The notes beneath the pieces are model-generated. The model saw nothing but the letters and a program-made list of their open reading frames with translations. It was not told the DNA's origin and did no database searches. From assembly GCF_018138085.1 (NCBI RefSeq), contig NZ_CP073105.1, positions 2,356,001-2,420,000 on the forward strand: a DNA stretch of 64,000 bases, given 5' to 3'. This document shows, piece after piece, positions 18,067-28,553 of the stretch (its first letter is position 1; each line of letters starts with the position of its first letter). A program made the position numbers and the translations under genes. Source of the DNA: Stutzerimonas stutzeri. GTDB taxonomy: Bacteria > Pseudomonadota > Gammaproteobacteria > Pseudomonadales > Pseudomonadaceae.

Positions 18067-21000
18067 ATGAACCTCTCCGCACCTTTCATCGCGCGCCCGG
18101 TCGCGACCATGCTGCTGAGCCTGGCGATCCTGCTACTGGGTGGGGTCAGCTTTGGCTTGTTGCCGGTATCGCCGCTGCCGAACATGGATTTCCCGGTGAT
18201 CACGGTGCAGGCCAGCCTGCCGGGGGCGAGTCCGGAAATCATGGCGTCCAGCGTGGCGACGCCGCTGGAGCGCTCGCTGGGCAGCATTGCCGGCGTCAGC
18301 CAGATGAGCAGTCGCAGCAGTCAGGGTTCGACACGGATCGTCATCCAGTTCGATCTCGAGCGCGATATCAACGGTGCCGCGAGGGACGTGCAGGCGGCGA
18401 TCAATGCCTCGCGCAACCTGCTGCCAAGCGGTATGCGCAGCATGCCGACCTATCGCAAGATCAATCCGGCCCAGGCACCGATCATGGTCTTGTCGCTGAC
18501 CTCCGAGGTGCTGAACAAGGGGCAGCTCTACGACATCGGGTCGACCATCCTGGCGCAGAAGCTTTCCCAGGTGCCGGGTGTCGGCGAGGTGCAGGTCGGC
18601 GGCAGTTCGCTGCCGGCGGTGCGCGTCGAGCTGCAGCCGCAGCAGCTGGAACAGTACGGCGTGTCCCTCGACGAAGTGCGTCAGACCATCGCCTCGGCCA
18701 ACGTGCGTCGTCCCAAAGGCATGGTCGAAGACGATGACCGCCACTGGCAGGTACAGGCCAACGACCAGCTGCACGAAGCGGCCGACTATCTGCCGCTGAT
18801 CATCCGCTATCAGGACGGTGCGGCATTGCGTCTGAGCGACGTGGCCAAGGTCCGCGATGGCGTCGAGGATCGTTACAACGATGGCTTCTTCAACAATGAC
18901 CGTGCCGTACTGTTGGTGATCAATCGCCAGGCGGGCGCCAACATCATCGAAACCATCGAGGGCATACGCAACGAGCTGCCGGCGCTGCGGGCGATCGTGC
19001 CCGGCAGCGTCAACATGGCGGTGGCGATGGACCGCTCGCCGGTCATCCGCGCAACGCTGCACGAGGCCGAGCGGACCTTGCTGATCGCGGTGGGCCTGGT
19101 CATCGTGCTGGTGTTTCTGTTCCTCGGGCGGGTGCGCACCGCGCTGATACCGGCACTGGCGGTGCCGGTATCGCTGGTCGGCACCTTCGCCGTGATGTAC
19201 CTGTTCGGCTTCTCGCTCAACGTACTGTCGCTGATGGCCCTGATCCTGGCCGCGGGCCTGGTGGTGGACGATGCCATCGTGGTGCTGGAAAACATCGCAC
19301 GCCATATCGACGAAGGCGTCCCGCCGATGCGTGCGGCCTACATCGGCACGCGCGAAGTGGGCTTCACGCTGTTGTCAATGAACCTCTCGCTGGTGGTGGT
19401 ATTCGTCTCGATCCTCTTCATGGGCGGGCTCGTCGAGCGGCTGTTCCGTGAGTTCTCAATCACCTTGGCAGCCGCCATCCTGGTCTCGCTGCTGGTCTCG
19501 CTGACGCTGACTCCCATGCTTTGCGCCCGCTGGCTCAAGCCCCACCAGCCCGAGCACGAGGGCCGCCTGCATCGTTGGAGCCACGACGCTCACCAATGGC
19601 TGTTGCGGCATTACAACCGCTCCCTTGGCTGGGCGTTACGTCATCACCGCATCACGCTTTTCACCTTGCTGGCGACCATCGGGCTCAACGTTTTCCTGTA
19701 TATCCAGGTTCCGAAAACCTTCCTTCCGCAGCAGGATACCGGCCAGTTGATCGGCTTTATCCGCGGCGACGACGGGTTGTCGTTCCAGGTCATGCAGCCG
19801 AAGATGGAGACCTTCCGCAAGGCGGTGCTGGCTGACCCGGGTGTGGAGAGCGTGGCGGGTTTCATTGGCGGGCAGGGCGGCATCAACAACGCGTTCATGA
19901 TCGTCCGGCTCAAGCCGTTGGATGAACGCAAGATTTCCGCGCAGAAGGTGATCGAACGGATTCGCAAGAACCAGCCAAAGGTGCCCGGCGGGCGCATGTT
20001 CCTCATGGCCGATCAGGATCTGCAGTTCGGTGGCGGGCGGCAGAGCAGTTCGGCCTATTCCTACAGCCTGCTGGCCAGCGACCTGGACGATCTGCGCACC
20101 TGGGTGCCGCAGGTCACTCGAGCGCTGAAGGCGTTGCCAGAGCTCACCAGCATCGATGCCAATGAAGGCGAGGGCGCGCAACAGATCAGCCTGAAGATCG
20201 ATCGCGACGCAGCCAAGCGGCTCGGTATCGACATGAGCACGGTCACCACCTTGCTCAACAACGCCTTCAGCCAGCGGCAGATTTCCACCATCTACGAATC
20301 GCTCAACCAGTATCAGGTGGTGATGGAGATCGACCCACGTTACGCCCAGCATCCCGAGGTGCTGGAGCAGATTCAGGTGATTACCAACGATGGTCGGCGT
20401 GTGCCGCTGGCCGCCTTCGCCCGCTACGAACGCAGCCTGGAGGAGGACCGTGTCAGCCACGACGGGCAGTTCGCCGCCGAGAGTATCGATTTCGATCTGG
20501 CTCCCGGTGTCAGCCTCGATCAGGCGACACGGGCGATCGAACGAGCGGTTGCCGCCATCGGTATGCCGAGCGAAGTCCAGGGGCGCCTGGGTGGTACCGG
20601 AGACGTCTTCAAGTCCACCCAGGAAAGCCAGCCCTTGATGATCCTGGGGGCCTTGCTGCTGGTGTATATCGTGCTCGGCGTTCTCTACGAAAGTTACATC
20701 CACCCGCTGACGATCTTGTCCACGCTGCCTTCGGCCGGCGTGGGCGCGCTATTGGCAATCATCCTGATGCAAGAGGAGTTCAGCCTCATTTCGCTGCTTG
20801 GATTGTTCCTGCTGATCGGCGTGGTGAAAAAGAACGCGATTCTGATGATCGATCTGGCTTTGCAGTTCGAACGTAACGATGGCCTTTCCCCGGCCGAGTC
20901 GATCCGCCGGGCCTGCCTGCTGCGTTTCCGTCCGATACTGATGACCACCATGGCGGCCATTCTCGGCGCGCTGCCCCTGCTGTTGGGAGGCGCCGAGGGT

Positions 21001-21171
21001 GCCGAGATGCGTCAACCGCTCGGTCTGACCATCATCGGCGGTTTGCTGCTCAGCCAGATGCTCACGCTTTACACGACGCCCGTGGTCTACCTGTACCTGG
21101 ACCGGGCGCGTCATCGTTTCAACCGTTGGCGCGGTGTGCGTACCGACGCTGCATTGGAAAATCCGTTATGA
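18067..21171 (+). CDS. muxC: RND efflux inner-membrane pump MuxC (MdtC-like)
   Basis: This 1034-residue RND transporter is the partner of MuxB. The start MNLSAPFIARPVATMLLSLAI, LPVSPLPNMDFPVITVQASLPGASPEIMASSVATPLE and the SSRSSQGSTRIVIQF segment are MdtC/MuxC-like. TM4 carries GLVVDDAIVVLENI and TM10 VVKKNAILMIDLA. The start at 18067 was chosen because family similarity begins there; it has only a weak Shine-Dalgarno sequence. An in-frame start at 18019 lies within the repeat element. It overlaps opmB by ATGA. Confidence 0.93.
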   Translation: MNLSAPFIARPVATMLLSLAILLLGGVSFGLLPVSPLPNMDFPVITVQASLPGASPEIMASSVATPLERSLGSIAGVSQMSSRSSQGSTRIVIQFDLERDINGAARDVQAAINASRNLLPSGMRSMPTYRKINPAQAPIMVLSLTSEVLNKGQLYDIGSTILAQKLSQVPGVGEVQVGGSSLPAVRVELQPQQLEQYGVSLDEVRQTIASANVRRPKGMVEDDDRHWQVQANDQLHEAADYLPLIIRYQDGAALRLSDVAKVRDGVEDRYNDGFFNNDRAVLLVINRQAGANIIETIEGIRNELPALRAIVPGSVNMAVAMDRSPVIRATLHEAERTLLIAVGLVIVLVFLFLGRVRTALIPALAVPVSLVGTFAVMYLFGFSLNVLSLMALILAAGLVVDDAIVVLENIARHIDEGVPPMRAAYIGTREVGFTLLSMNLSLVVVFVSILFMGGLVERLFREFSITLAAAILVSLLVSLTLTPMLCARWLKPHQPEHEGRLHRWSHDAHQWLLRHYNRSLGWALRHHRITLFTLLATIGLNVFLYIQVPKTFLPQQDTGQLIGFIRGDDGLSFQVMQPKMETFRKAVLADPGVESVAGFIGGQGGINNAFMIVRLKPLDERKISAQKVIERIRKNQPKVPGGRMFLMADQDLQFGGGRQSSSAYSYSLLASDLDDLRTWVPQVTRALKALPELTSIDANEGEGAQQISLKIDRDAAKRLGIDMSTVTTLLNNAFSQRQISTIYESLNQYQVVMEIDPRYAQHPEVLEQIQVITNDGRRVPLAAFARYERSLEEDRVSHDGQFAAESIDFDLAPGVSLDQATRAIERAVAAIGMPSEVQGRLGGTGDVFKSTQESQPLMILGALLLVYIVLGVLYESYIHPLTILSTLPSAGVGALLAIILMQEEFSLISLLGLFLLIGVVKKNAILMIDLALQFERNDGLSPAESIRRACLLRFRPILMTTMAAILGALPLLLGGAEGAEMRQPLGLTIIGGLLLSQMLTLYTTPVVYLYLDRARHRFNRWRGVRTDAALENPL

Positions 21172-22631
21172 GTTCGCTGTGTTTGAAGTATTCCGTGCGC
21201 CCGCTGGCCCTGCTGGTAATGGCGTTTTCGCTAGGCGCCTGCACCCTCGGTCCCGACTATCAGCGCCCGGAACTGCCTGTCCCCAATGAATACAAGCAGG
21301 CCGAAGGTTGGAAGGCCGCGACACCGGCCGATGTGTTGCAGCGCGGCGACTGGTGGATGCTTTATGGCGATGCCGAGCTGAATGCGCTGGTCGCGCGGCT
21401 GAACGTCTCCAACCAGAATCTGGCCGCGGCCGAGGCGCAGTATCGACAGGCGCGTGCGTTGGTTCGCGGGGCGCGCTCGCAGCTGTTTCCCACGCTGGGG
21501 GGCAGCGCGGGTGCAACCCGTGCCGGCCAAGGCGGTTCGGCCAGTTCGACGACGCAGAGCGGCACCGGCATCAGCGGAGTCAGTGAAAGTTACAGCCTGG
21601 GGCTCGATGCCTCTTGGGAGCTGGATATATGGGGGCGGTTGCGGCGCAATCTGGAAGCCAACCGCGCCAACATGCAGGCGAGCGCGGCGGACCTGGCCGC
21701 GGTTCGCTTGAGCCTGCAGTCCGAGCTGGTGCAGACCTACCTGCAGCTGCGCGTTATGGATGAACAACAGCGGTTGCTCGATCAGACGGTCGCGGCGTAT
21801 GCCCGCTCGCTGCGGTTGACCGACAACCAGTATCAGGCCGGGATCGTGCCGAAGTCGGACGTCAGCCAGGCACGGGCGCAACTGAAAAGCACCCAGGCGC
21901 AGGCCATCGACCTGCGCTGGCAGCGCGCGCAGATGGAGCATGCCATTGCCGTGCTGATCGGTGTGCCGCCCTCGGAACTGAACATCGCCGAGCGTAGCGA
22001 TATTCCACGCTTGCCCGACGTGCCCCTGGCGTTACCGTCGCAGCTGCTGGAACGGCGCCCGGATATCGCCTCGGCCGAGCGTCAGGTGATGGCCGCCAAC
22101 GCGCAGATTGGTGTGGCCGAAGCCGCCTGGTATCCGGATCTGACCTTGAGCGCCAGCGGTGGTTATCGAAACAGCAGTTTCAGCAACCTGATCAGTTTGC
22201 CCAATCGCTTCTGGTCGCTGGGCCCGCAACTGGCGGTGACGCTGCTGGATTTCGGTGGCCGCCGTGCCGACCTCGAAGCAGCTGAGGCCAGCTATGACCA
22301 GACCGTGGCCACCTATCGGCAGACGGTGCTCGACAGTTTCCGCGAAGTTGAGGACAACCTGGTGCAACTGCGTGTACTGGCTGAAAAAGCCGTTGTACAA
22401 CGCGAAGCGCTGGAGGCGGCGCAGGAGTCGCTACGGCTGATCGAAAACCAGTATCGCGCCGGGACGGTCGACTTCCTCAGCGTGGTGACGGTGCAAACCA
22501 CTGCGTTGAACAATGAGCGCACCAACCTGACGTTGCTGGGCGATCGGCTGACCGCCAGCGTCCAGCTGATCGCCGCACTGGGTGGAGGCTGGAACGTCCA
22601 GCAGCTGGATACCGAGCCGGCTCCGCAATAA
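21168..22631 (+). CDS. opmB: Outer-membrane efflux lipoprotein OpmB (NodT/TolC family)
   Basis: This 487-residue protein has a signal peptide and lipobox (MAFSLGAC, lipidated Cys about residue 25), then TLGPDYQRPELPVPNEY, the usual start of mature NodT-family factors. Two outer-membrane efflux protein repeats follow (NQNLAAAEAQYRQARALVRGARSQLFP; ERRPDIASAERQVMAANAQIGVAEAAWYPDL). It forms the trimeric exit duct for MuxABC. It is the last gene of the operon, overlapping muxC by ATGA and followed by a strong terminator. Confidence 0.92.
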   Translation: MSSLCLKYSVRPLALLVMAFSLGACTLGPDYQRPELPVPNEYKQAEGWKAATPADVLQRGDWWMLYGDAELNALVARLNVSNQNLAAAEAQYRQARALVRGARSQLFPTLGGSAGATRAGQGGSASSTTQSGTGISGVSESYSLGLDASWELDIWGRLRRNLEANRANMQASAADLAAVRLSLQSELVQTYLQLRVMDEQQRLLDQTVAAYARSLRLTDNQYQAGIVPKSDVSQARAQLKSTQAQAIDLRWQRAQMEHAIAVLIGVPPSELNIAERSDIPRLPDVPLALPSQLLERRPDIASAERQVMAANAQIGVAEAAWYPDLTLSASGGYRNSSFSNLISLPNRFWSLGPQLAVTLLDFGGRRADLEAAEASYDQTVATYRQTVLDSFREVEDNLVQLRVLAEKAVVQREALEAAQESLRLIENQYRAGTVDFLSVVTVQTTALNNERTNLTLLGDRLTASVQLIAALGGGWNVQQLDTEPAPQ

Positions 22632-22639
22632 GCGGGGCG

Positions 22640-22671
22640 AAAAAAAACCAGGCCGAGGCCTGGTTTTTTTT
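22640..22671. terminator. Bidirectional intrinsic terminator between opmB and dctP
   Basis: AAACCAGGCC and GGCCTGGTTT pair around a 2-base loop, with an A-tract on the left and a T-tract of eight on the right. It therefore terminates opmB (plus) and the convergent dctP gene (minus). Confidence 0.92.
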
Positions 22672-22682
22672 GCTGCGCTCGC

Positions 22683-23822
<1,140 letters not shown>

Positions 23823-23882
23823 TCACATTTTGCCCCCTTGCGAGGCGTCACCGCGTGGCGCGGCGACGCCGTACTCCTCACG

Positions 23883-25286
23883 TTAGCGGCTGGCCAGCTG
23901 CCAACCGCCGCCAAGCGCCTTGTACACCGAAACGATGCCGCGGTAGAGATCGACCTCGGCCACGGCCTGGGCATCTTCAGCGGCGAGGCGTTCCCGCTCG
24001 GCATCCAGCAGCACCAGAAAATCCACGGTTCCTTCCCGGTAGCGAATTTGCGCCTGCTGTGCGGCGGCGCGACTGGCTTCGGACTGACGCAACAGTGAAA
24101 GCAGCCGTTCCTGGGCGCGGGCGTAATCGCTGAAGGCGTTCTCCGACTCTTCCAGCGCCAACAATACCTGTTGTTCGTAGCTGGCCAGCGCGCCATCGGC
24201 ATCCGCTTCGGCACCGCGCAGTCGGGCCCGGACGCTGCCCATATCGAACGCCGCCCAGCTGATGCTCGGCGCTACGCCCCAAGCCTGTGCAGCGCTCGAA
24301 CCGATCTGCGAGCCCCGGCCGGCGATGAAGCCGAGGAAGCCCGACAGGCTGACCCGAGGGAACAGGTCCGCCGTCGCCACCCCGACATTGGCGGTGGCGG
24401 CCGCCAGCTGCCGTTCGGCGGCACGAATGTCCGGGCGGCGACGCAGCAGTTCACCGGGATCACCAATCGGCAATGCCTTGGCTATCGCCGGCAACTCGCG
24501 AGGCGAAAGATCGACGCTGAGCTGATCCGGACGCTGGCCAAGGAGGGTAGCGATGCGATTGCGCGCACGGGTCTGTGTCGCCTGCAGCTGCGGCAGACTG
24601 GCTTCGGTGGAAGCCAGGCGGGCATCGGCACGCAACACGTCCAGCTCGCTGCCCATGCCGGCGTCGCGCAGCTGTACCGTCAGTTGGTGCGACTCGCGCT
24701 GATTGTCGAGGTTCTCCCGGGCGATACGTTCACGCAGCTGCGCGCCACGCAGTTGGCCGTAGGCATCCACCAGTTCGGCGATCAGGCTGACCTGCAGCTG
24801 ATAGAGCTCGGCTTCAGCGGCCTCGCTCTGTGCCTCGCTGGACTCGATTCGGCGTTGAATACGACCGAACAGATCCAGCTCCCAAGCCATGTCCAGGCCC
24901 AGATCGTAGCGCTCGGTGCTGCTGCGCTCGTCGCTGAAGCCTGGCTGCTGCGCCTTGCCGTACTCGGCCGTGGCACCGGCAGTCACGGTCGGAAAACGGT
25001 CGTTGGCCGCGTCGTCGCGGATCGACCGTGCTGCACGCAGCCTGGCGAAGGCGATGCGCAACTCGCGGTTTTCCGACAAGGCCTCGCCGACCAGCGCATC
25101 GAGTGTCGAGTCGTCGAACTGGCGCCACCAGGCCGACTCGAAGCGCGAGCGGTCGAAGCCCTCGGCGGTGGCCCGCTCGATCTTCGCTGGCGCCGTTTCC
25201 GGCGCTCGGTAATCCGGGCCGACGGCGCAGGCGCTCAACGTGATGATCGCGGCAAGCAACAACGGAGCAGTAATGACAGCCTTCAT
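23883..25286 (-). CDS. oprN: Outer-membrane efflux lipoprotein OprN
   Basis: This 467-residue NodT-family lipoprotein has the signal MKAVITAPLLLAAIITLSAC with lipidated Cys20, AVGPDYRAPETAPAKI, and two efflux-protein repeats (NRELRIAFARLRAARSIRDDAAND; RRRPDIRAAERQLAAATANVGVATADLFPRV). The start at 25286 has AGGAGG upstream and overlaps the mexF stop by ATGA. As the third gene of mexEF-oprN it forms the outer-membrane channel exporting quinolones, chloramphenicol and trimethoprim (known for P. aeruginosa). Confidence 0.92.
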   Translation of the reverse strand: MKAVITAPLLLAAIITLSACAVGPDYRAPETAPAKIERATAEGFDRSRFESAWWRQFDDSTLDALVGEALSENRELRIAFARLRAARSIRDDAANDRFPTVTAGATAEYGKAQQPGFSDERSSTERYDLGLDMAWELDLFGRIQRRIESSEAQSEAAEAELYQLQVSLIAELVDAYGQLRGAQLRERIARENLDNQRESHQLTVQLRDAGMGSELDVLRADARLASTEASLPQLQATQTRARNRIATLLGQRPDQLSVDLSPRELPAIAKALPIGDPGELLRRRPDIRAAERQLAAATANVGVATADLFPRVSLSGFLGFIAGRGSQIGSSAAQAWGVAPSISWAAFDMGSVRARLRGAEADADGALASYEQQVLLALEESENAFSDYARAQERLLSLLRQSEASRAAAQQAQIRYREGTVDFLVLLDAERERLAAEDAQAVAEVDLYRGIVSVYKALGGGWQLASR

Positions 25287-28200
25287 GCATGGGCCTCCTT
25301 GAGCACAGCCTTTTTCTCCTCTCGCTTTTCGACGAACGCGCGAATCACCAGGTAGAACACCGGGGTCAGCAGCAGACCGAAGAAGGTCACGCCGAGCATC
25401 CCGCTGAACACCGCGACACCCATGGCATGGCGCATCTCGGCGCCTGCGCCGGAGGACAGCACCAGCGGCACTACGCCCATGATGAAGGCGAAGCTGGTCA
25501 TCAGGATCGGCCGCAACCGCAACCGGCAGGCCTCCAGCACGGCGGCCAGGCGAGTCATGCCTTCCTCCTGTTTGTCCTTGGCGAACTCGACGATCAGGAT
25601 CGCGTTCTTGCACGCCAGGCCGACCAGTACGATCAGGCCGATCTGGGTGAACACGTTGTTGTCGCCACCGGAGAGAATCACCCCGGTAATCGCCGAAAGC
25701 AGCGTCATCGGCACGATCAGGATCACCGCCAGCGGCAGGCTCCAGCTCTCGTACTGCGCGGCCAGCACCAGGAATGCCAGCAGCACGCAGAGCGGGAAGA
25801 CGAACACGGCCGTGTTCCCGGCGAGGATCTGCTGATACGTCAGCTCGGTCCATTCGTAGCTCATGCCGTTGGGCAGCTCGGCCTTCAGCAGGCGCTCCAT
25901 CGCGGCTTCCGCCTGGCCGGAGCTGTAGCCCGGTGCCGCGGCGCCGTTGATTTCAGCAGTCAGAAAGCCGTTGTAGTGCATCACCCGATCGGGACCGGCG
26001 CTGTCGCTGACCTTGACGAAGGTCGACAGCGGCACCATCTCGCCCCGGTTGTTGCGCACCTTCAGCTGGCCGATCTGCTCCGGTGAAAGGCGAAACTTCT
26101 GCTCGGCCTGCACGTTGACCTGATAGGTACGGCCGAAGCGGTTGAAGTCGTTGGCATACAGCGAGCCGAGGTAGACCTGCATGGTGTCGAAGATCTCATC
26201 GATCGCCACGCCATGGGTCTTGGCCTTCTCCCGGTCGATGTCAGCGTCCACCTGCGGCACGTTGACCTGGTAGCTGGTGAACAGCCCGGCGAGCTCCGGA
26301 TAGTCGGCGCTCTTGGCGAGCACGTTCTGCACCTGTTTGTAGAGCTCCTCGTAGCCGAGGTTGCCACGGTCCTGCACCTGGACGCGGAAGCCACCGATGG
26401 TCCCCAACCCTTGCACGGGAGGCGGCGGGAAGATCGCGAGGTACGCTTCCTGGATGCCCGCGAACTGCCCGTTCAGGTTGCCCGCAATGGCCCCGGCCGA
26501 CATGTTCGCGCCCTGGCGCTCGTCGAAGTCCTTCAGGGTGACAAAGACGATGCCGCTGTTCGGGCTGTTGGTGAAGCCATTGATCGACAGACCAGGGAAG
26601 GCCACGGTATTCGCCACGCCAGGATGCTTGCCGGCGATTTCCGACATCTTTTTGATCACGTCCTCGGTGCGGTCCAGGGTGGCGGCGTCGGGCAGTTGGG
26701 CAAAAGCCACCAGGTACTGCTTGTCCTGCGGCGGCACGAATCCGGTCGGGGTGTTGGCAAAGCCCATGTAACCGAGGGCGACCAGCCCGACGTAGACCAC
26801 CAATGCAATGCCGCTGCCACGCAGGATGCGCCTTACTGCGCCGACGTAGCCGTGACTGGCACGCTCGAAAACCCGGTTGAACGGACCGAACAGCCAGCCG
26901 CCGAACAGCTTGTCCAGCAGACGCGAAAAGCCGTCCTTGGGTGCGTCATGGCTGCGCAGCAGGACCGCGGCCAATGCCGGCGACAGGGTCAGCGAGTTGA
27001 ATGCCGAGATCACCGTGGAGATAGCAATGGTCAATGCGAACTGCTGGTAAAACTGGCCCGTGAGACCGGAGATGAACGCGGTGGGGATGAACACCGCGCA
27101 GAGCACGAGTGCCGTGGCGATGATCGGCCCGGTGACTTCCTTCATGGCCTGCTTGGTCGCTTCGACCGGTGTCTTGCCGAGACCGATGTTGCGCTCGACG
27201 TTTTCCACCACGACGATGGCATCGTCGACCACGATGCCGATCGCCAGCACCAGCCCGAACAGCGACAGCGCATTGAGCGAGAAGCCGAGCATGTGCATCA
27301 CGGCGAAGGTGCCGATCAGCGACACCGGCACGGCCGCCAGCGGGATGATCGAGGCGCGCCAGGTCTGCAGGAACAGGATGACCACCAGCACCACCAGCAC
27401 CAGGGCTTCGAGCAGGGTGTGCACCACCGCCTCGATGGAGCCGCGCACGAAGATGGTGGGGTCGTAGACGATTTCGTAGTCCACGCCTTCCGGGAAATCC
27501 TTCTTCAATTCAGCCATGCGTGCGCGCACCGCGTCGGAAATCGCGATGGCGTTGGAGCCCGGACGCTGGAATACCGGAATGGCCACTGCGGGCTGGTTGT
27601 TCAGCAGCGAGCGCAAGGCGTATTGGCTGGACCCCAGTTCGACGCGGGCGATGTCGCGCAAGCGAGTGATAGAGCCGTCTTCGCCGGCGCGAATGATGAT
27701 GTTCTCGAACTCTTCCTCGGTAACCAAACGGCCCTGGGTATTGATCGAAAGTTGGAAGTCCGTCGCTCCGGGCGCGGGCGGCGCGCCCAACGAGCCGGCG
27801 GCGACCTGGCGGTTCTGCTCGCGGATGGCGTTGACCACGTCGGAAGCGGTGAGGTTGCGCGAGGCGACCTTGTTCGGGTCGAGCCAGACACGCAGCGAAT
27901 AGTTGCCCATGCCGAACAGCTGCACATCACCGATACCGTCCAGCCGCGCCAGCTCATCCTTGACGTTGAGCGCCGCGTAGTTGGACAGATAGAGCATGTC
28001 GTAGCGCTCATCCGGCGAGGTCAGGTGCACGACCATGGTGAGGTCCGGCGAGGCCTTGTCCACCGTCACACCGAGGCGCTGCACCTCGGTGGGGAGGGTC
28101 GGCATGGTGCGGGTCACGCGGTTCTGCACCTGGACCTGGGCATTGTCCAGCTCCGTGCCGAGGGCGAAGGTGATGGTCAGGGTCAGCTTGCCGTCGGCGG

Positions 28201-28453
28201 TCGCCTGGGACGACATGTAAAGCATGCCTTCGACACCGGTGATGGCTTGCTCCAAGGGCGAGGCGACCGTCTCACCGATCACCTTGGGGTTGGCGCCGGG
28301 GAAGTTGGCACGCACCACCACGGTGGGCGGGACGACTTCGGGGTATTCGCTGATCGGCAGTTGAAACAGCGAGATGGCGCCGCCGATCAGGATGATCAGC
28401 GACAGCACCGCGGCAAAAATTGGCCGCTGAATGAAGAACTGGGAAAAATTCAT
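25283..28453 (-). CDS. mexF: RND multidrug pump MexF
   Basis: This is a 1056-residue HAE1-family RND pump. The N-terminus MNFSQFFIQRPIFAAVLSLI and LFQLPISEYPEVVPPTVVV, continuing through VASPLEQAITGVEGMLYMSS, are almost identical to P. aeruginosa MexF as I remember it. TM4 carries the proton-relay pair (LAIGIVVDDAIVVVENVERNIG) and the C-terminal half ends in the usual charged tail. It works with MexE and OprN. GGAG lies before the ATG at 28453. The gene follows mexE by 100 bases, which include a small GGTGCGCC/GGCGCAC-type hairpin. Confidence 0.95.
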   Translation of the reverse strand: MNFSQFFIQRPIFAAVLSLIILIGGAISLFQLPISEYPEVVPPTVVVRANFPGANPKVIGETVASPLEQAITGVEGMLYMSSQATADGKLTLTITFALGTELDNAQVQVQNRVTRTMPTLPTEVQRLGVTVDKASPDLTMVVHLTSPDERYDMLYLSNYAALNVKDELARLDGIGDVQLFGMGNYSLRVWLDPNKVASRNLTASDVVNAIREQNRQVAAGSLGAPPAPGATDFQLSINTQGRLVTEEEFENIIIRAGEDGSITRLRDIARVELGSSQYALRSLLNNQPAVAIPVFQRPGSNAIAISDAVRARMAELKKDFPEGVDYEIVYDPTIFVRGSIEAVVHTLLEALVLVVLVVILFLQTWRASIIPLAAVPVSLIGTFAVMHMLGFSLNALSLFGLVLAIGIVVDDAIVVVENVERNIGLGKTPVEATKQAMKEVTGPIIATALVLCAVFIPTAFISGLTGQFYQQFALTIAISTVISAFNSLTLSPALAAVLLRSHDAPKDGFSRLLDKLFGGWLFGPFNRVFERASHGYVGAVRRILRGSGIALVVYVGLVALGYMGFANTPTGFVPPQDKQYLVAFAQLPDAATLDRTEDVIKKMSEIAGKHPGVANTVAFPGLSINGFTNSPNSGIVFVTLKDFDERQGANMSAGAIAGNLNGQFAGIQEAYLAIFPPPPVQGLGTIGGFRVQVQDRGNLGYEELYKQVQNVLAKSADYPELAGLFTSYQVNVPQVDADIDREKAKTHGVAIDEIFDTMQVYLGSLYANDFNRFGRTYQVNVQAEQKFRLSPEQIGQLKVRNNRGEMVPLSTFVKVSDSAGPDRVMHYNGFLTAEINGAAAPGYSSGQAEAAMERLLKAELPNGMSYEWTELTYQQILAGNTAVFVFPLCVLLAFLVLAAQYESWSLPLAVILIVPMTLLSAITGVILSGGDNNVFTQIGLIVLVGLACKNAILIVEFAKDKQEEGMTRLAAVLEACRLRLRPILMTSFAFIMGVVPLVLSSGAGAEMRHAMGVAVFSGMLGVTFFGLLLTPVFYLVIRAFVEKREEKKAVLKEAHA

Positions 28454-28553
28454 GACGCACTCCGGGGGAGAGGACGCGCATGACGCGCCCTGACGGAATC
28501 GGTTGTTCTAGAGGTGCGCCGAGGCGCACGGACGTTGCGGGGCTGCGCAGGCG

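Noticed and set aside
23883..25853. Longer 656-codon version of oprN
   Set aside because: The upstream extension runs through the mexF coding region in another frame. The ATG at 25286 with AGGAGG and a lipoprotein signal is the real start.
26213..28483. 756-codon frame antisense to mexF
   Set aside because: His/Arg/Asp-rich shadow of a strongly coding gene with no domain. The same reasoning rejects the 773-codon frame antisense to fdnG at 36358-38679.
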